A DNA stretch of 64,000 nucleotides, from the NCBI RefSeq assembly GCF_001552635.1, contig NZ_BCRO01000042.1, positions 1-64,000 on the forward strand. The letters are read 5' to 3'. Below are positions 32,686 to 41,551 of the stretch, in pieces. The translations under genes and the position numbers were made by a program. Every line of letters starts with the position of its first letter. Within the stretch, counting starts at the first letter, position 1. The notes under the pieces were generated by a model. The model ran no database searches and was not told where the DNA came from. It worked only from the letters and a program-made list of their open reading frames with translations. Source of the DNA: Actinomadura hibisca NBRC 15177 (GTDB taxonomy: Bacteria; Actinomycetota; Actinomycetes; Streptosporangiales; Streptosporangiaceae).

Positions 32686-32691
32686 ATGGTA
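32686..32691 (-). promoter_or_regulatory. -10 hexamer TACCAT for HTH paralogue 2 (leaderless)
   Basis: On the minus strand TACCAT is followed by CCGGCC and the GTG at 32679. Confidence 0.5.
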
Positions 32692-32712
32692 TCCCCAGAA
32701 CGGGGGAAACGA

Positions 32713-33561
32713 TCAGAAAAGGACGGACATGAACGCGCCGGTCTCGGCGAACCCGACCCGGCGGTAGGCGGCGCGGGCCCGGGTGTTGTAGTCGTTGACG
32801 TACAACGACACCGTCGGCGCGATCGAGCGCAGCGACTCCTGCACCAGCGCCGCCATCCCGGCCACCGACAGGCCCCGGCCGCGCAGGTCGGGCGGCACCC
32901 ACACGCCCTGCACCTGGCAGGCGCGCGGGGTGACCGCGCCGACCTCGGCCTTGAACATGACCCGGCCGTCCTCGATGCGGGCGAACGCGCGGCCCGCCCG
33001 GATCAGCTCGGCGACGCGGGCCCGGTACAGCACGCCGCCGTCGCCGACGTTCGGGGAGACCCCGACCTCCTCGGTGAACATCGCGACGCAGGCGGGGTAG
33101 ACGACGTCGAAGTCGTCCATGCCGACCCGCCGCACCCAGGGGTCGGCGGGGACCGGCGGCCCGGCGGAGGTCGCCATCACCGGCTGGACCGAGCGCACGG
33201 CGCGGGGCGGCCCCCAGTAGGGGGCGAGGAAGTCCCACAGCTCGCCCACCGCGTCCACCGGGCCGACGATCGAGGAGCAGCGGCGGCCCTGGGCCTGCGC
33301 GCGCTCGGCGAACGCGCGCACGGCCTCGGGCCCGGCCGCGATCGGGATCAGGTTGGCGCCCGAGTAGCACAGCGCCGTCAGCCGCCCGTCGCGGGGATAG
33401 CCCCACATCTGGGCGCCTAGCCGGCGCGGGTCCAGCCCGGCGGCGTGCACCCGGGAGCCCACGAAGACGTTGGACACCGGGTCGGCGTCCAGGATGGCCA
33501 GGACCTCATCGCGGTGCCGGTCGTCCAGGACCCGCACCGGCAGCGATCCCAGCATGCGCAT
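32713..33561 (-). CDS. GNAT N-acetyltransferase with N-terminal DUF4081 domain
   Basis: 282 residues. The N-terminal half (about 1-130) is the DUF4081-type domain (ILDADPVSNVFVGSRVHAAGLD). The C-terminal half is a GNAT fold with VQGVWVPPDLRGRGLSVAGMAALV supplying the acetyl-CoA loop (Arg/Gln-x-x-Gly-x-Gly type) and LYVNDYNTRARAAYRRVGF at the end. In actinobacteria this protein normally sits right after ispG; here three peptidase genes separate them. Target unknown. The promoter TAGGCT-N6-ATG suggests a leaderless transcript. Confidence 0.9.
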   Translation of the reverse strand: MRMLGSLPVRVLDDRHRDEVLAILDADPVSNVFVGSRVHAAGLDPRRLGAQMWGYPRDGRLTALCYSGANLIPIAAGPEAVRAFAERAQAQGRRCSSIVGPVDAVGELWDFLAPYWGPPRAVRSVQPVMATSAGPPVPADPWVRRVGMDDFDVVYPACVAMFTEEVGVSPNVGDGGVLYRARVAELIRAGRAFARIEDGRVMFKAEVGAVTPRACQVQGVWVPPDLRGRGLSVAGMAALVQESLRSIAPTVSLYVNDYNTRARAAYRRVGFAETGAFMSVLF

Positions 33562-33567
33562 GTTCCC

Positions 33568-33573
33568 AGCCTA
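33568..33573 (-). promoter_or_regulatory. -10 hexamer TAGGCT for GNAT gene (leaderless)
   Basis: On the minus strand TAGGCT is followed by GGGAAC and ATG at 33561. The hexamer overlaps the last codons of the upstream peptidase gene (stop near 33571). Confidence 0.45.
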
Positions 33574-35247
33574 TGACGGCGCGACGGGGGGTGCGGCCAC
33601 CGGCTCCCTTACCGGCCGGTCACCTGCGCCTCCGGCACGGCGTTCGGCCGATGCGGGGCCGGGCGGGCCGGGGGCCTTGCAGGTGAGGTCGGGACCGGGC
33701 CGGTCCGGGGGCAACGATCCGTCGCCCAGGTAGGCGGCCACGGCCTTGTCGACGCAGTCGTCGCCGCTCATCGCCACACCGTGGTTGCCGCCCCCCTTCT
33801 GCACCACCAGCCGCGACCCGGGCAGCAGCCGGTGGGTCTCCACGGCCCCGTCGTAGGGGGTGGCGGCGTCCTCGGTGGCCTGCACCAGCAGGATCGGCGG
33901 CAGCCCGGGACGGCCCTGCACGCGCGGCTTGGCGCGGCCGGGGGCGGCCCAGGTCGCGCACGGGGCGTTGTACCAGGCGTTGCCCCAGGTCTCGAAACGG
34001 TAGCCCGCGCGGTAGAGCCGCCAGTTGTCGGCGTGCCAGCGTTTCCAGTCGCGGGGCCAGGCGGCGTCGCGGCACTCCACGGCGGTGTAGACGGCGTAGT
34101 TGTTCTGGTCCAGCCACCCGGGCGGGTTCCACGCCTTGGACAGGGCGGCGGCGTCGTGCTTGACGACATAGGCCGACAGCAGGCGGGCGTGCGCGGGCCA
34201 GGAGTAGTTGGCGTACCCGTCGGCCAGGAACAGGTCGTCCAGTTCGGTCGCGCCCACCCTGCCCTTGGCGGGCTTGGCGCGCAGGGCCTTGCGGGCCCTG
34301 GCGTAGGCGGCGGCGACGGCCTTCCGGTTCTTGCCGAGCCGGTAGGTCTTGTGGTGCTTGGCGATCCAGGCGAAGTACGCCCGGATGCGCTTCTCGAACG
34401 CCACGTTCTGTTCGAGGTTGCTCTTGTACCAGACGCTGCTGGGCTTGACGACGCTGTCCAGGACCATCCGGCCGACCCGGTCGGGGTACAGGGTGGCGTA
34501 GACCGCGCCCAGGTAGGTGCCGTAGGAGTAGCCGAAGTAGTTGAGCTTGTCCTGGCGGAGCGCGGCGCGCACGACGTCCAGGTCCCGCGCCCAGGTCTCG
34601 GTGCCCATGTGCGGCAGCAGCCGGGGGTAGCGCTTGGCGCAGTCGGCGGCGAACGCGCGGGCGCGCGCACGCCAGGCGCGTTCGGCGGCCGGGGCGCGGG
34701 GCACGGTGTCGGCGCGCGGCTTGCCGGGATACTGGTAGGACCGGTCGCAGATCATGGCGGGTTTGCTGGCCCCGACGCCGCGCGGGTCGAAGCCGATCCA
34801 GTCGTAGCCGGCCGCGACCTGCTCCGGCAGGCCCTGGGTGAAGATCTTCGGCATGTCGCGGCCGTGCGCGCCGGGGCCGCCCCGGTTGAGCAGGACCGCG
34901 CCCCGGTAGTGCTCGCGGTCGGTGGCGCGGGCCCTGGAGAGCGCGAGGGTGATCTGCTCGCCGCCGGGGCGGGCGTGGTCCAGCGGCACCCGGACGGTGC
35001 CGCACTCCAGGCCCTTCAGGGCGCCCTGCTCGACGGGGTCCTTGTCGGGGCAGGGCTTCCAGGCGACGGCGGGGGGCGGGGCGAGGGGCGGGAAGGGCAG
35101 CGGGACGGACGGGAGGCCGGACGGGAGATCGGGGCGCGTCCCGGGCTGCGGGTCGGCGGGGGCGGCGGACGCGGGGGTGAGCAGCGACCCGAGGGCCGCG
35201 GCGGCGACGGCGCCCGCCAGTGCGGTCTTTCCAGCGGCGTTCAACAC
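33571..35247 (-). CDS. Secreted S33-family peptidase (tripeptidyl-aminopeptidase-like), copy 1
   Basis: 558 residues. A signal peptide (GKTALAGAVAAAALGSLLTPASAAPA) is followed by a Pro-rich stretch and an alpha/beta hydrolase. Oxyanion motif NRGGPGAHG, nucleophile elbow GYSYGTYLGA, Asp in ATEDAATPYDG and His in GGGNHGVAMSGDDC complete the triad, and the C-terminal TAP-like domain is present. Known relatives (Streptomyces Tap/SlpD-type) cleave N-terminal tripeptides from secreted proteins. It has a long Pro/Arg-rich C-terminal tail (PGPPGPASAERRAGGAGDRP) absent from copies 2 and 3. The start is GTG; GGA is too close to be a clear ribosome site. Confidence 0.92.
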   Translation of the reverse strand: MLNAAGKTALAGAVAAAALGSLLTPASAAPADPQPGTRPDLPSGLPSVPLPFPPLAPPPAVAWKPCPDKDPVEQGALKGLECGTVRVPLDHARPGGEQITLALSRARATDREHYRGAVLLNRGGPGAHGRDMPKIFTQGLPEQVAAGYDWIGFDPRGVGASKPAMICDRSYQYPGKPRADTVPRAPAAERAWRARARAFAADCAKRYPRLLPHMGTETWARDLDVVRAALRQDKLNYFGYSYGTYLGAVYATLYPDRVGRMVLDSVVKPSSVWYKSNLEQNVAFEKRIRAYFAWIAKHHKTYRLGKNRKAVAAAYARARKALRAKPAKGRVGATELDDLFLADGYANYSWPAHARLLSAYVVKHDAAALSKAWNPPGWLDQNNYAVYTAVECRDAAWPRDWKRWHADNWRLYRAGYRFETWGNAWYNAPCATWAAPGRAKPRVQGRPGLPPILLVQATEDAATPYDGAVETHRLLPGSRLVVQKGGGNHGVAMSGDDCVDKAVAAYLGDGSLPPDRPGPDLTCKAPGPPGPASAERRAGGAGDRPVREPVAAPPVAPS

Positions 35248-35319
35248 TCCGGTGTTCTATCGGCGGCACGACCGCGCGGCGCTGTGATCTGGACTTGCGC
35301 GTTTCCAGCGGAAAAACGG

Positions 35320-35358
35320 CGAACGGCCGCGAGACCACCGGGGTCTCACGGCCGTTCG
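35320..35358. terminator. Hairpin terminator after S33 copy 2
   Basis: CGAACGGCCG and GAGACC in the left arm (35320-35336) pair with GGTCTC and CGGCCGTTCG in the right arm (35342-35358), with one unpaired base per side. It lies directly downstream of the minus-strand peptidase gene at 35368. Confidence 0.75.
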
Positions 35359-35367
35359 CGCGGATCG

Positions 35368-36954
35368 TTACGGGCGGCCGACCGGCAGGTCCTTGCCGGC
35401 CGGGGCCACGGCGGACTTCACCGCGACCGGGTTCGGGTCGTTCAGCGCCGGGACCGCCTTGCAGTAGGCGTCCGCGCCGGGGCGGCCCTTGGGCAGCGCG
35501 CCGTCGTTCAGGTAGGCGGCCACCTTGTCGTCCAGGCAGGCGTTGCCGTTGAGGGTGTTGGCGTGGGTCTTGCCGCCGATCTCCTCGACCAGCCGCGAGG
35601 ACGGGAACAGCTTGTGCATCTCGGTGCCGCCCGCGACCGGCGTGGCCGCGTCCAGCGTGGACTGCACCAGCAGGACGCCCGGCAGGCCCTTGCCGCCGTG
35701 CAGCGGCAGGCGCGGGCCGCCCTTGAACGGCCAGAACGCGACCGGGGCGTTGAACCAGACGTTGGACCAGGTGTTGAAGCGGTAGCCCTGCTTGTAGAGG
35801 CGGGCCGCGTCGTTGTGCCACTTGGCCCAGTTCCGGGGCCAGGGGGCGTCGGCGGCCTGCACCGCGTTGTAGACGGCGAAGGAGTTGTCGTCACCGCCGG
35901 GGTTCAGGTAGTCCAGCAGCGGCCCGGCGTCCTTCTGGTTCGCCCACGCCGACAGCGCCTGCGAGAACGGGATGTAGTAGCCGGTGTTGTACCCGGCGCT
36001 CAGCACGATGTCGTCCAGCTCCGACGGCCCGATCTTGCCGCCGATCGGGGCCTTCTTGGCGGCGGCGCGGATCGCGTAGTAGCGGGCCTCCACGGCCTTG
36101 CCGGTCGTGCCGAGGTGGTAGAGCCCGTCGTACTTGGCGATCCAGGCGAACCAGAGCTTCATGTTGCGCTCGAACGCCTTGTCCTGCTCCAGCTGGGCGT
36201 CGTACCAGACCGTCTTCGGGTTGACGTTGCCGTCCCAGACCATGCGCTTCACGCGGCCGGGGAACAGCGTGGCGTAGGTCGCGCCGAGGTAGGTGCCGTA
36301 CGAGAAGCCGTAGTAGCTGATCTTCTGCTGGCCGAGCGCGCCGCGCAGCGCGTCCACGTCGCGGGCGACGTCGGTGGTGCGCAGGTGCGGCAGCAGGTAG
36401 CCGAACTTCTTGGTGCAGTCCCTGGCGTACTTGGCCGACTTCGCGATCCAGACCAGCTCCTCCTTCGCCGAGGAGGGCACGTAGTCGGGACGGATCGGGT
36501 TCTGGTAGTTCGGGTCGCAGCTCAGCGCGGGCTTGCTCGCGCCGACGCCGCGCGGGTCGAACCCGATGATGTCGTACTTGGCGGGCACCTCGGGGTGGCC
36601 GACGCCCTTGAACCAGCGCGCCAGCCCGGCACTGTAGGCCAGGCCGCTGCCCCCGGGACCGCCGGGGTTGACCAGCAGGACGCCCTGGTAGTTCTTGCGG
36701 TCGGTGGCCTTGACCCGCGAGACCGCGATCGAGATCTGCTTGCCGTGCGGCTTGCGGTGGTCCAGCGGGACCCGCAACTGCCCGCACTCGGCCAGGCCCT
36801 CCAGGTCGCCGGTGCACGGGCTCCAGGCGATGGCGGAGACGGCGGCCGGTGCCGCGGCGGGTGCGGCCGGTGCGGCGCCCGCGGCACCGGCGACGACGGT
36901 GCCGCCGGTCGCCGCGATGGCCGTCGCGGCGGTCAGGACAACGATTGTGCGCAC
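35368..36954 (-). CDS. Secreted S33-family peptidase, copy 2
   Basis: 528 residues. The signal peptide is VRTIVVLTAATAIAATGG with an Ala/Pro-rich region up to about residue 45. Catalytic features are NPGGPGGSG, GFSYGTYLGA (Ser), STLDAATPV (Asp) and GGKTHANT (His). Cys pairs around PCTGDLEGLAEC and CDPNYQ are typical of the family. GTG 36954 was chosen because AAGGGGG lies about 5 nt upstream; the reading from ATG 37011 adds 19 Arg-rich residues that would spoil the signal peptide. Same family as its neighbours but clearly diverged. Confidence 0.93.
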   Translation of the reverse strand: MRTIVVLTAATAIAATGGTVVAGAAGAAPAAPAAAPAAVSAIAWSPCTGDLEGLAECGQLRVPLDHRKPHGKQISIAVSRVKATDRKNYQGVLLVNPGGPGGSGLAYSAGLARWFKGVGHPEVPAKYDIIGFDPRGVGASKPALSCDPNYQNPIRPDYVPSSAKEELVWIAKSAKYARDCTKKFGYLLPHLRTTDVARDVDALRGALGQQKISYYGFSYGTYLGATYATLFPGRVKRMVWDGNVNPKTVWYDAQLEQDKAFERNMKLWFAWIAKYDGLYHLGTTGKAVEARYYAIRAAAKKAPIGGKIGPSELDDIVLSAGYNTGYYIPFSQALSAWANQKDAGPLLDYLNPGGDDNSFAVYNAVQAADAPWPRNWAKWHNDAARLYKQGYRFNTWSNVWFNAPVAFWPFKGGPRLPLHGGKGLPGVLLVQSTLDAATPVAGGTEMHKLFPSSRLVEEIGGKTHANTLNGNACLDDKVAAYLNDGALPKGRPGADAYCKAVPALNDPNPVAVKSAVAPAGKDLPVGRP

Positions 36955-37141
36955 TGCGCCCCCTTGATCGGCGGCCCGGCGCGCCCGCGTTCGGCGGGCG
37001 GGGGGAGCCATGCCGATGAGTAGCCGATGAGTGGGATGAGGCAGATTGTGTCCCTTGTCGGCTTCGTGGCGGCAGGGGGCGGGGCGAGCGGATACCCGAT
37101 CGTGACGAGATCCGTGGAACTTCGTAATGATCGAAAACGTA

Positions 37142-37171
37142 CGGGGCCCCGGGGTCGCACCCGGGGCCCCG
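37142..37171. terminator. Hairpin terminator after S33 copy 3
   Basis: CGGGGCCCCGGG (37142-37153) pairs perfectly with CCCGGGGCCCCG (37160-37171), loop of 6. Just downstream of the minus-strand gene at 37204. Confidence 0.75.
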
Positions 37172-37203
37172 CCGTCACACCGCCCGCGCCGCGGGCCGCG
37201 CGA

Positions 37204-38823
37204 CTACTTGATCACGTCGTCGAACACCGGCGCCGGAGCGCTCTTGGCCTGCACACCCGCCGGCGGCACGGGGTCGCCGAGCTGCGGGACGTGCACGGTC
37301 TTCTTCGACGGCAGCTTGCCGCTCAGGAAGTAGGCGTCGAAGTAGGCGTCCACCTTGGCCGAGCCGCGGTGCACGATGCAGTGCGTGCGGTCGCCGTCCT
37401 GGACGACCAGGTGCGCGCCCTTGAGCCGCTTCTGCATGTCCAGCGCGCCGCCGTACGGCGTGGCCGCGTCGTTGGTCGACTGGAACAGCAGGATGTTCTT
37501 CGGCAGGTCACGGGTGCGGCCGATGTCCACCGGCTTGCCCGCCTTGGCCGGCCAGGTGAGGCACGGCGCGTTGAACCAGACGTTGCCCCAGGTCAGGAAG
37601 GGGTGCTTCCTGTTGATCCGGGTGTTGTCGCGGTGCCACTTCTTCCAGCTCGTCGGCCACTGGACGTCGGTGCACTGCACCGCGTTGTAGACGGCGAAGT
37701 TGTTGTCGTCGGAGCCACCGGTCGTCTGGGCGCCGAAGGTGCCCGCGAAGGTCGCGAGGTCGCCCTTCTTGTAGGCCGACAGGCCCACGGCGAAGGTGTG
37801 CCACACGGCCTGGCTGCGGCGGTAACCGGCGTTCTGGATGACGTCGGTCAGCTCGTCCGGGCCGACCGCCACGCGGGTGCCGTCCAGGGTCTGGTAGACC
37901 GGCTTCTTGGCCAGCTTGGCGCGCAGGCCGTAGAAGAAGCGGCGCACGTCGGCCTGCTTCTTGCCCAGGTGGTACACCGAGTCGTACTTCGCGATCCAGC
38001 CGAAGTAGTAGTTCATGTTCTTGTCGAACTCGACGTCCTGGTTGAGGTTGGCCTCGTACCAGACGCCCTTCGGCCCGACCACGCCGTCCAGGGCCATGCG
38101 GCCCACGCGCTTGGGGAACAGCGTGGCGTAGGTCGCGCCCAGGTAGGTGCCGTAGGACGCGCCGTAGTAGTCGAGCTTGCTGTTGCCGGTGGCGCGGCGG
38201 ATGGACTCCAGGTCCTTGGCCGAGTCGACGGTCTTGATGTGCTTGAGTAGACCGATCTTGTCGGCCTTCGCGCACGCCTTGCTGTAGGCCGCCGACTTCT
38301 TCAGCCAGATGGCGACGGACTTGCGGTCGCCGGTGCCGTAGTCGGGGCGCGGCGCGTTGCTGTAGTTGACGTCGCAGCTCAGCGCCGGGACGCTGCGGCC
38401 GACGCCGCGCGGGTCGAACCCGATGACGTTGTAGGCGGCCTGCATCGCCGGGGAGTTCTGGGCGAACACGCGCGCGCCGAAGCCCGCGCCGCTGCCGCCC
38501 GGGCCACCGGGGTTGACCACGATGTCGCCCTTGGCCTTGCCCGTGCCGGTGTGCGGCGTGCGGGTGAGCTGCAGGGTGATCTTCTTGCCGTACGGGCGGT
38601 TGTAGTCCAGCGGCACCTGGAGCTCGGCACAGCGGATGATCTCCGACACCTTGACCGGGCTGAGGCCGTCGTACGCCTTGACCTCGTTGACGAGGTCGGC
38701 CTGGCAGGTGTGCCACTTCAGGCCGCCCGTGGTGGGGGCGGGGGCGGCGGACGCGGTGCCGACGGCGCCGAGGCCGGTCAGGCCCAGGCCGGCGGTCGCC
38801 GCGACGATGACGACTCTTCTCAC
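37204..38823 (-). CDS. Secreted S33-family peptidase, copy 3
   Basis: 539 residues. The signal peptide is VRRVVIVAATAGLGLTGLGAVGTASAAPA. Catalytic features are NPGGPGGSGAGFG, GASYGTYLGA (Ser), STNDAATPYGG (Asp) and GDRTHCIV (His). GGAGGAGTGATTCA precedes the GTG start. It is the most upstream of the three tandem copies and the closest to ispG, but a 15-bp hairpin and a 213-nt gap separate it from that gene, so it has its own promoter. Confidence 0.93.
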   Translation of the reverse strand: MRRVVIVAATAGLGLTGLGAVGTASAAPAPTTGGLKWHTCQADLVNEVKAYDGLSPVKVSEIIRCAELQVPLDYNRPYGKKITLQLTRTPHTGTGKAKGDIVVNPGGPGGSGAGFGARVFAQNSPAMQAAYNVIGFDPRGVGRSVPALSCDVNYSNAPRPDYGTGDRKSVAIWLKKSAAYSKACAKADKIGLLKHIKTVDSAKDLESIRRATGNSKLDYYGASYGTYLGATYATLFPKRVGRMALDGVVGPKGVWYEANLNQDVEFDKNMNYYFGWIAKYDSVYHLGKKQADVRRFFYGLRAKLAKKPVYQTLDGTRVAVGPDELTDVIQNAGYRRSQAVWHTFAVGLSAYKKGDLATFAGTFGAQTTGGSDDNNFAVYNAVQCTDVQWPTSWKKWHRDNTRINRKHPFLTWGNVWFNAPCLTWPAKAGKPVDIGRTRDLPKNILLFQSTNDAATPYGGALDMQKRLKGAHLVVQDGDRTHCIVHRGSAKVDAYFDAYFLSGKLPSKKTVHVPQLGDPVPPAGVQAKSAPAPVFDDVIK

Positions 38824-38988
38824 TGAATCACTCCTCCTGCGCGGGTCCGGGAGCCGAACCCCAGCGCATGTCGGGAGGAGCCTGGTTAATGCGACATAAG
38901 GGACGCCAGTGCTGTTACCAAAACGTGATCAAGGTGTTGGAACTCCGCAAAGCGGTAAGGCGTTTCCGACACCGTTCCCCGGACACGG

Positions 38989-39022
38989 CGAAGGCCCCCG
39001 GGGATCACCCCGGGGGCCTTCG
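38989..39022. terminator. Strong hairpin terminator after ispG, 15-bp perfect stem
   Basis: Arms 38989-39003 and 39008-39022 are perfectly complementary with an ATCA tetraloop. It ends the dxr/site-2-protease/ispG transcript (minus strand) and insulates the peptidase array. Confidence 0.85.
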
Positions 39023-39036
39023 ACCGCGTTCTGGCG

Positions 39037-40230
39037 TCAGCTCACGACGACTTCGGCGCCGGGCCCGCTCACCGACCCGTCCTCACCGATCTCCACACCC
39101 ATCTCCTCAGCGATGCGCATGGCCTCCTCGATCAAGGTCTCCACGATCTGCGCCTCCGGCACGGTCTTGATGACCTCGCCCTTGACGAAGATCTGCCCCT
39201 TGCCGTTGCCGGAGGCCACGCCGAGGTCGGCCTCGCGCGCCTCGCCCGGCCCGTTGACGACGCAGCCCATGACGGCCACGCGCAGCGGCACCGGGAAGCC
39301 CTTCAGCCCCGCGGTGACCTCCTCGGCCAGCGTGTAGACGTCCACCTGGGCGCGACCGCAGGACGGGCACGACACGATCTCCAGACCGCGCTGGCGCAGG
39401 CCCAGCGACTCCAGGATCTGGTTGCCGACCTTGATCTCCTCGACCGGAGGCGCCGACAACGACACCCGGATGGTGTCGCCGATGCCCTGGCTGAGCAGCG
39501 CGCCGAAGGCCACCGCCGACTTGATCGTGCCCTGGAAAGCGGGCCCGGCCTCGGTGACGCCGAGGTGCAGCGGGTAGTCGCAGGCGGCGGCCAACTGCCG
39601 GTACGCCTCGATCATCACCACCGGGTCGTTGTGCTTGACCGAGATCTTGATGTCCCGGAAGTCGTGCTCCTCGAACAACGAGCACTCCCACAACGCCGAC
39701 TCCACCAGCGCCTCGGGGGTGGCCTTGCCGTACTTCTCCAGCAGCCGCTTGTCCAGCGACCCGGCGTTGACGCCGATGCGGATCGGCACGCCCGCGTCCT
39801 TGGCGGCGCGCGCGATCTCACCGACCTTGTCGTCGAACTTCTTGATGTTGCCGGGGTTGACCCGCACCGCCGCGCAGCCCGCCTCGATCGCCGCGAAGAC
39901 GTACTTGGGCTGGAAGTGGATGTCGGCGATCACGGGGATCGGCGACTTCCGCGCGATGGCCGGCAGCGCGTCGGCGTCGTCCTGCGACGGGCAGGCCACC
40001 CGCACGATCTGGCAGCCGGACGCGGTCAGCTCGGCGATCTGCTGGAGCGTGCTGTTGACGTCGGCGGTCAGCGTGGTGGTCATGGACTGCACCGAGACCG
40101 GGGCGTCGCCGCCGACCGGGACGTTGCCGACCATGATCTGCCGGGACTTCCGCCGGGGCGCTACCGGACGTGGAGCCCCCTGCCCCTGACCCTCGCCGCG
40201 AACCGATGGAATACCCAGTGAGACGCTCAT
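39037..40230 (-). CDS. ispG: 4-hydroxy-3-methylbut-2-enyl-diphosphate synthase (flavodoxin)
   Basis: 397 residues, full length for bacterial IspG/GcpE. It converts 2-C-methyl-erythritol 2,4-cyclodiphosphate to HMBPP in the MEP pathway, using a [4Fe-4S] cluster. Cluster cysteines lie in CPSCGR and in GCVVNGPGE, and the TIM barrel opens with VQSMTTTLTADVNSTLQQIAEL. Good Shine-Dalgarno (GGGAGAAGG) before the ATG. Order dxr, site-2 protease, ispG is the standard actinobacterial arrangement; the 112-nt gap upstream may hold an extra promoter. Confidence 0.98.
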   Translation of the reverse strand: MSVSLGIPSVRGEGQGQGAPRPVAPRRKSRQIMVGNVPVGGDAPVSVQSMTTTLTADVNSTLQQIAELTASGCQIVRVACPSQDDADALPAIARKSPIPVIADIHFQPKYVFAAIEAGCAAVRVNPGNIKKFDDKVGEIARAAKDAGVPIRIGVNAGSLDKRLLEKYGKATPEALVESALWECSLFEEHDFRDIKISVKHNDPVVMIEAYRQLAAACDYPLHLGVTEAGPAFQGTIKSAVAFGALLSQGIGDTIRVSLSAPPVEEIKVGNQILESLGLRQRGLEIVSCPSCGRAQVDVYTLAEEVTAGLKGFPVPLRVAVMGCVVNGPGEAREADLGVASGNGKGQIFVKGEVIKTVPEAQIVETLIEEAMRIAEEMGVEIGEDGSVSGPGAEVVVS

Positions 40231-40342
40231 CCTTCTCCCTCTGACTCAACCCCCTCCAACCCTAAGTGCCCCAGGACGATGGGATGACGTCGAGAACGAC
40301 CGAAGACCGTGACCGTTCGACTACTTTCCGTTACCCAACGCT

Positions 40343-41539
40343 CTACCCGGGCAGCTTCAGCGGGTTGAGCACGTCGGCGAGGATGAGCAGTACGCCCAGG
40401 CCGACCAGCAGGAAAATGGCCAGGTAGGTGAAGGGCATCAGCTTGGTCAGGTCCACCGGGCCGGGGTCGGGGCGGTGGCGTAGCCGGGCGACGCGGGCGC
40501 GGGCGCGCTCGTAGGCCAGCACCGCGAGGTGGCCGCCGTCCAAGGGCAGCAGGGGCAGGACGTTCATCGCCCCCAAGAAGATGTTCACCGAGACGACCAG
40601 TGACAGGAACAGCGCCGTCTTGTCGCGCAACGTCGCGCCGGACGCGAAGATCTGCCCGGACACCCCGGTCGCGCCGACGACGCTGCCGACCTGGCCGCCG
40701 GGGGTGTCGCCCCGGTCGGGTGAGAACAGCCGGGGCAGCGCCGACGGCAGGTCGGCCAAGGCCGTGCCGATGCCGCCGACGGTCCGGCCGATGCCCTGGG
40801 CCGCGAAGACCGCCGCGTCGACGGGGTTCTCGCGCACGTAGCGCTGTGCCGGGGACATGCCGAAGAAGGCGCGGCCCTCGGAGTCGGCCAAGCGCACCTG
40901 GAGCGTGCGGCGGGTCTCGTGCCCGTCGTCCTCGCGTTCGACGACGACGGGCACGGTCTGGCCGGGGCGGGTCGCGCCGATCGCCCGCTGGAGGTCGTTC
41001 CAGTCCTCCACCTGCACGTCGTCGAACGCCACCACGCGGTCGCCCTCGCGCAGTCCGGCGAGGGCGGCGGGCGAGCGTGGGCGGCCCGCCTCGCACGGGG
41101 CCCCGGCCGACGCCGGGACGCAGGCGCTGACCTGCCGGACGGTGGCGGTCGGCGCGCCGCCGTCGCGCACGCCGATCGTCATCGCCATCACCGCCAGCAG
41201 CACGAACGCCACCACGAAGTTGGCGACCACGCCGCCCGCGATGACGACGGCGCGCCGCCCGGCGGGCTGCCGGTAGAAGGCGCGCTCCCGGTCGGCCTCG
41301 GGCACCTTCTCCAGCCGCGTGTAGCCGACGATCCGCACGAAGCCGCCCAGCGGGATCGCCTTGACGCCGTACTCGGTCTCGCCCCACCGCCGCGACCAGA
41401 GCGTCGGCCCGAACCCCACGAAGTACTGGGCAGCCTTCATGCCGAAGCGCTTGGCGGTCAGCAGGTGCCCGGCCTCGTGCAGCATCACCGACGCCAGCAG
41501 CGCGATGACGAAGGCCACCGCGCCGAGGAGAAAGGCCAT
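40343..41539 (-). CDS. Site-2 intramembrane zinc metalloprotease (M50, RseP/Rip1-like)
   Basis: 398 residues. The first TM segment holds HEAGH (His21, Glu22, His25), a central PDZ-like domain (about 125-210, LREGDRVVAFDDVQVEDWNDLQRAI) follows, and the second zinc motif is NVLPLLPLDGGHL. Family members cleave anti-sigma factors within the membrane. Located 12 nt after dxr on the same strand, so co-transcribed. GGGAGG precedes the ATG. Its substrate here is unknown. Confidence 0.96.
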   Translation of the reverse strand: MAFLLGAVAFVIALLASVMLHEAGHLLTAKRFGMKAAQYFVGFGPTLWSRRWGETEYGVKAIPLGGFVRIVGYTRLEKVPEADRERAFYRQPAGRRAVVIAGGVVANFVVAFVLLAVMAMTIGVRDGGAPTATVRQVSACVPASAGAPCEAGRPRSPAALAGLREGDRVVAFDDVQVEDWNDLQRAIGATRPGQTVPVVVEREDDGHETRRTLQVRLADSEGRAFFGMSPAQRYVRENPVDAAVFAAQGIGRTVGGIGTALADLPSALPRLFSPDRGDTPGGQVGSVVGATGVSGQIFASGATLRDKTALFLSLVVSVNIFLGAMNVLPLLPLDGGHLAVLAYERARARVARLRHRPDPGPVDLTKLMPFTYLAIFLLVGLGVLLILADVLNPLKLPG

Positions 41540-41551
41540 GCGGCCTCCCTG

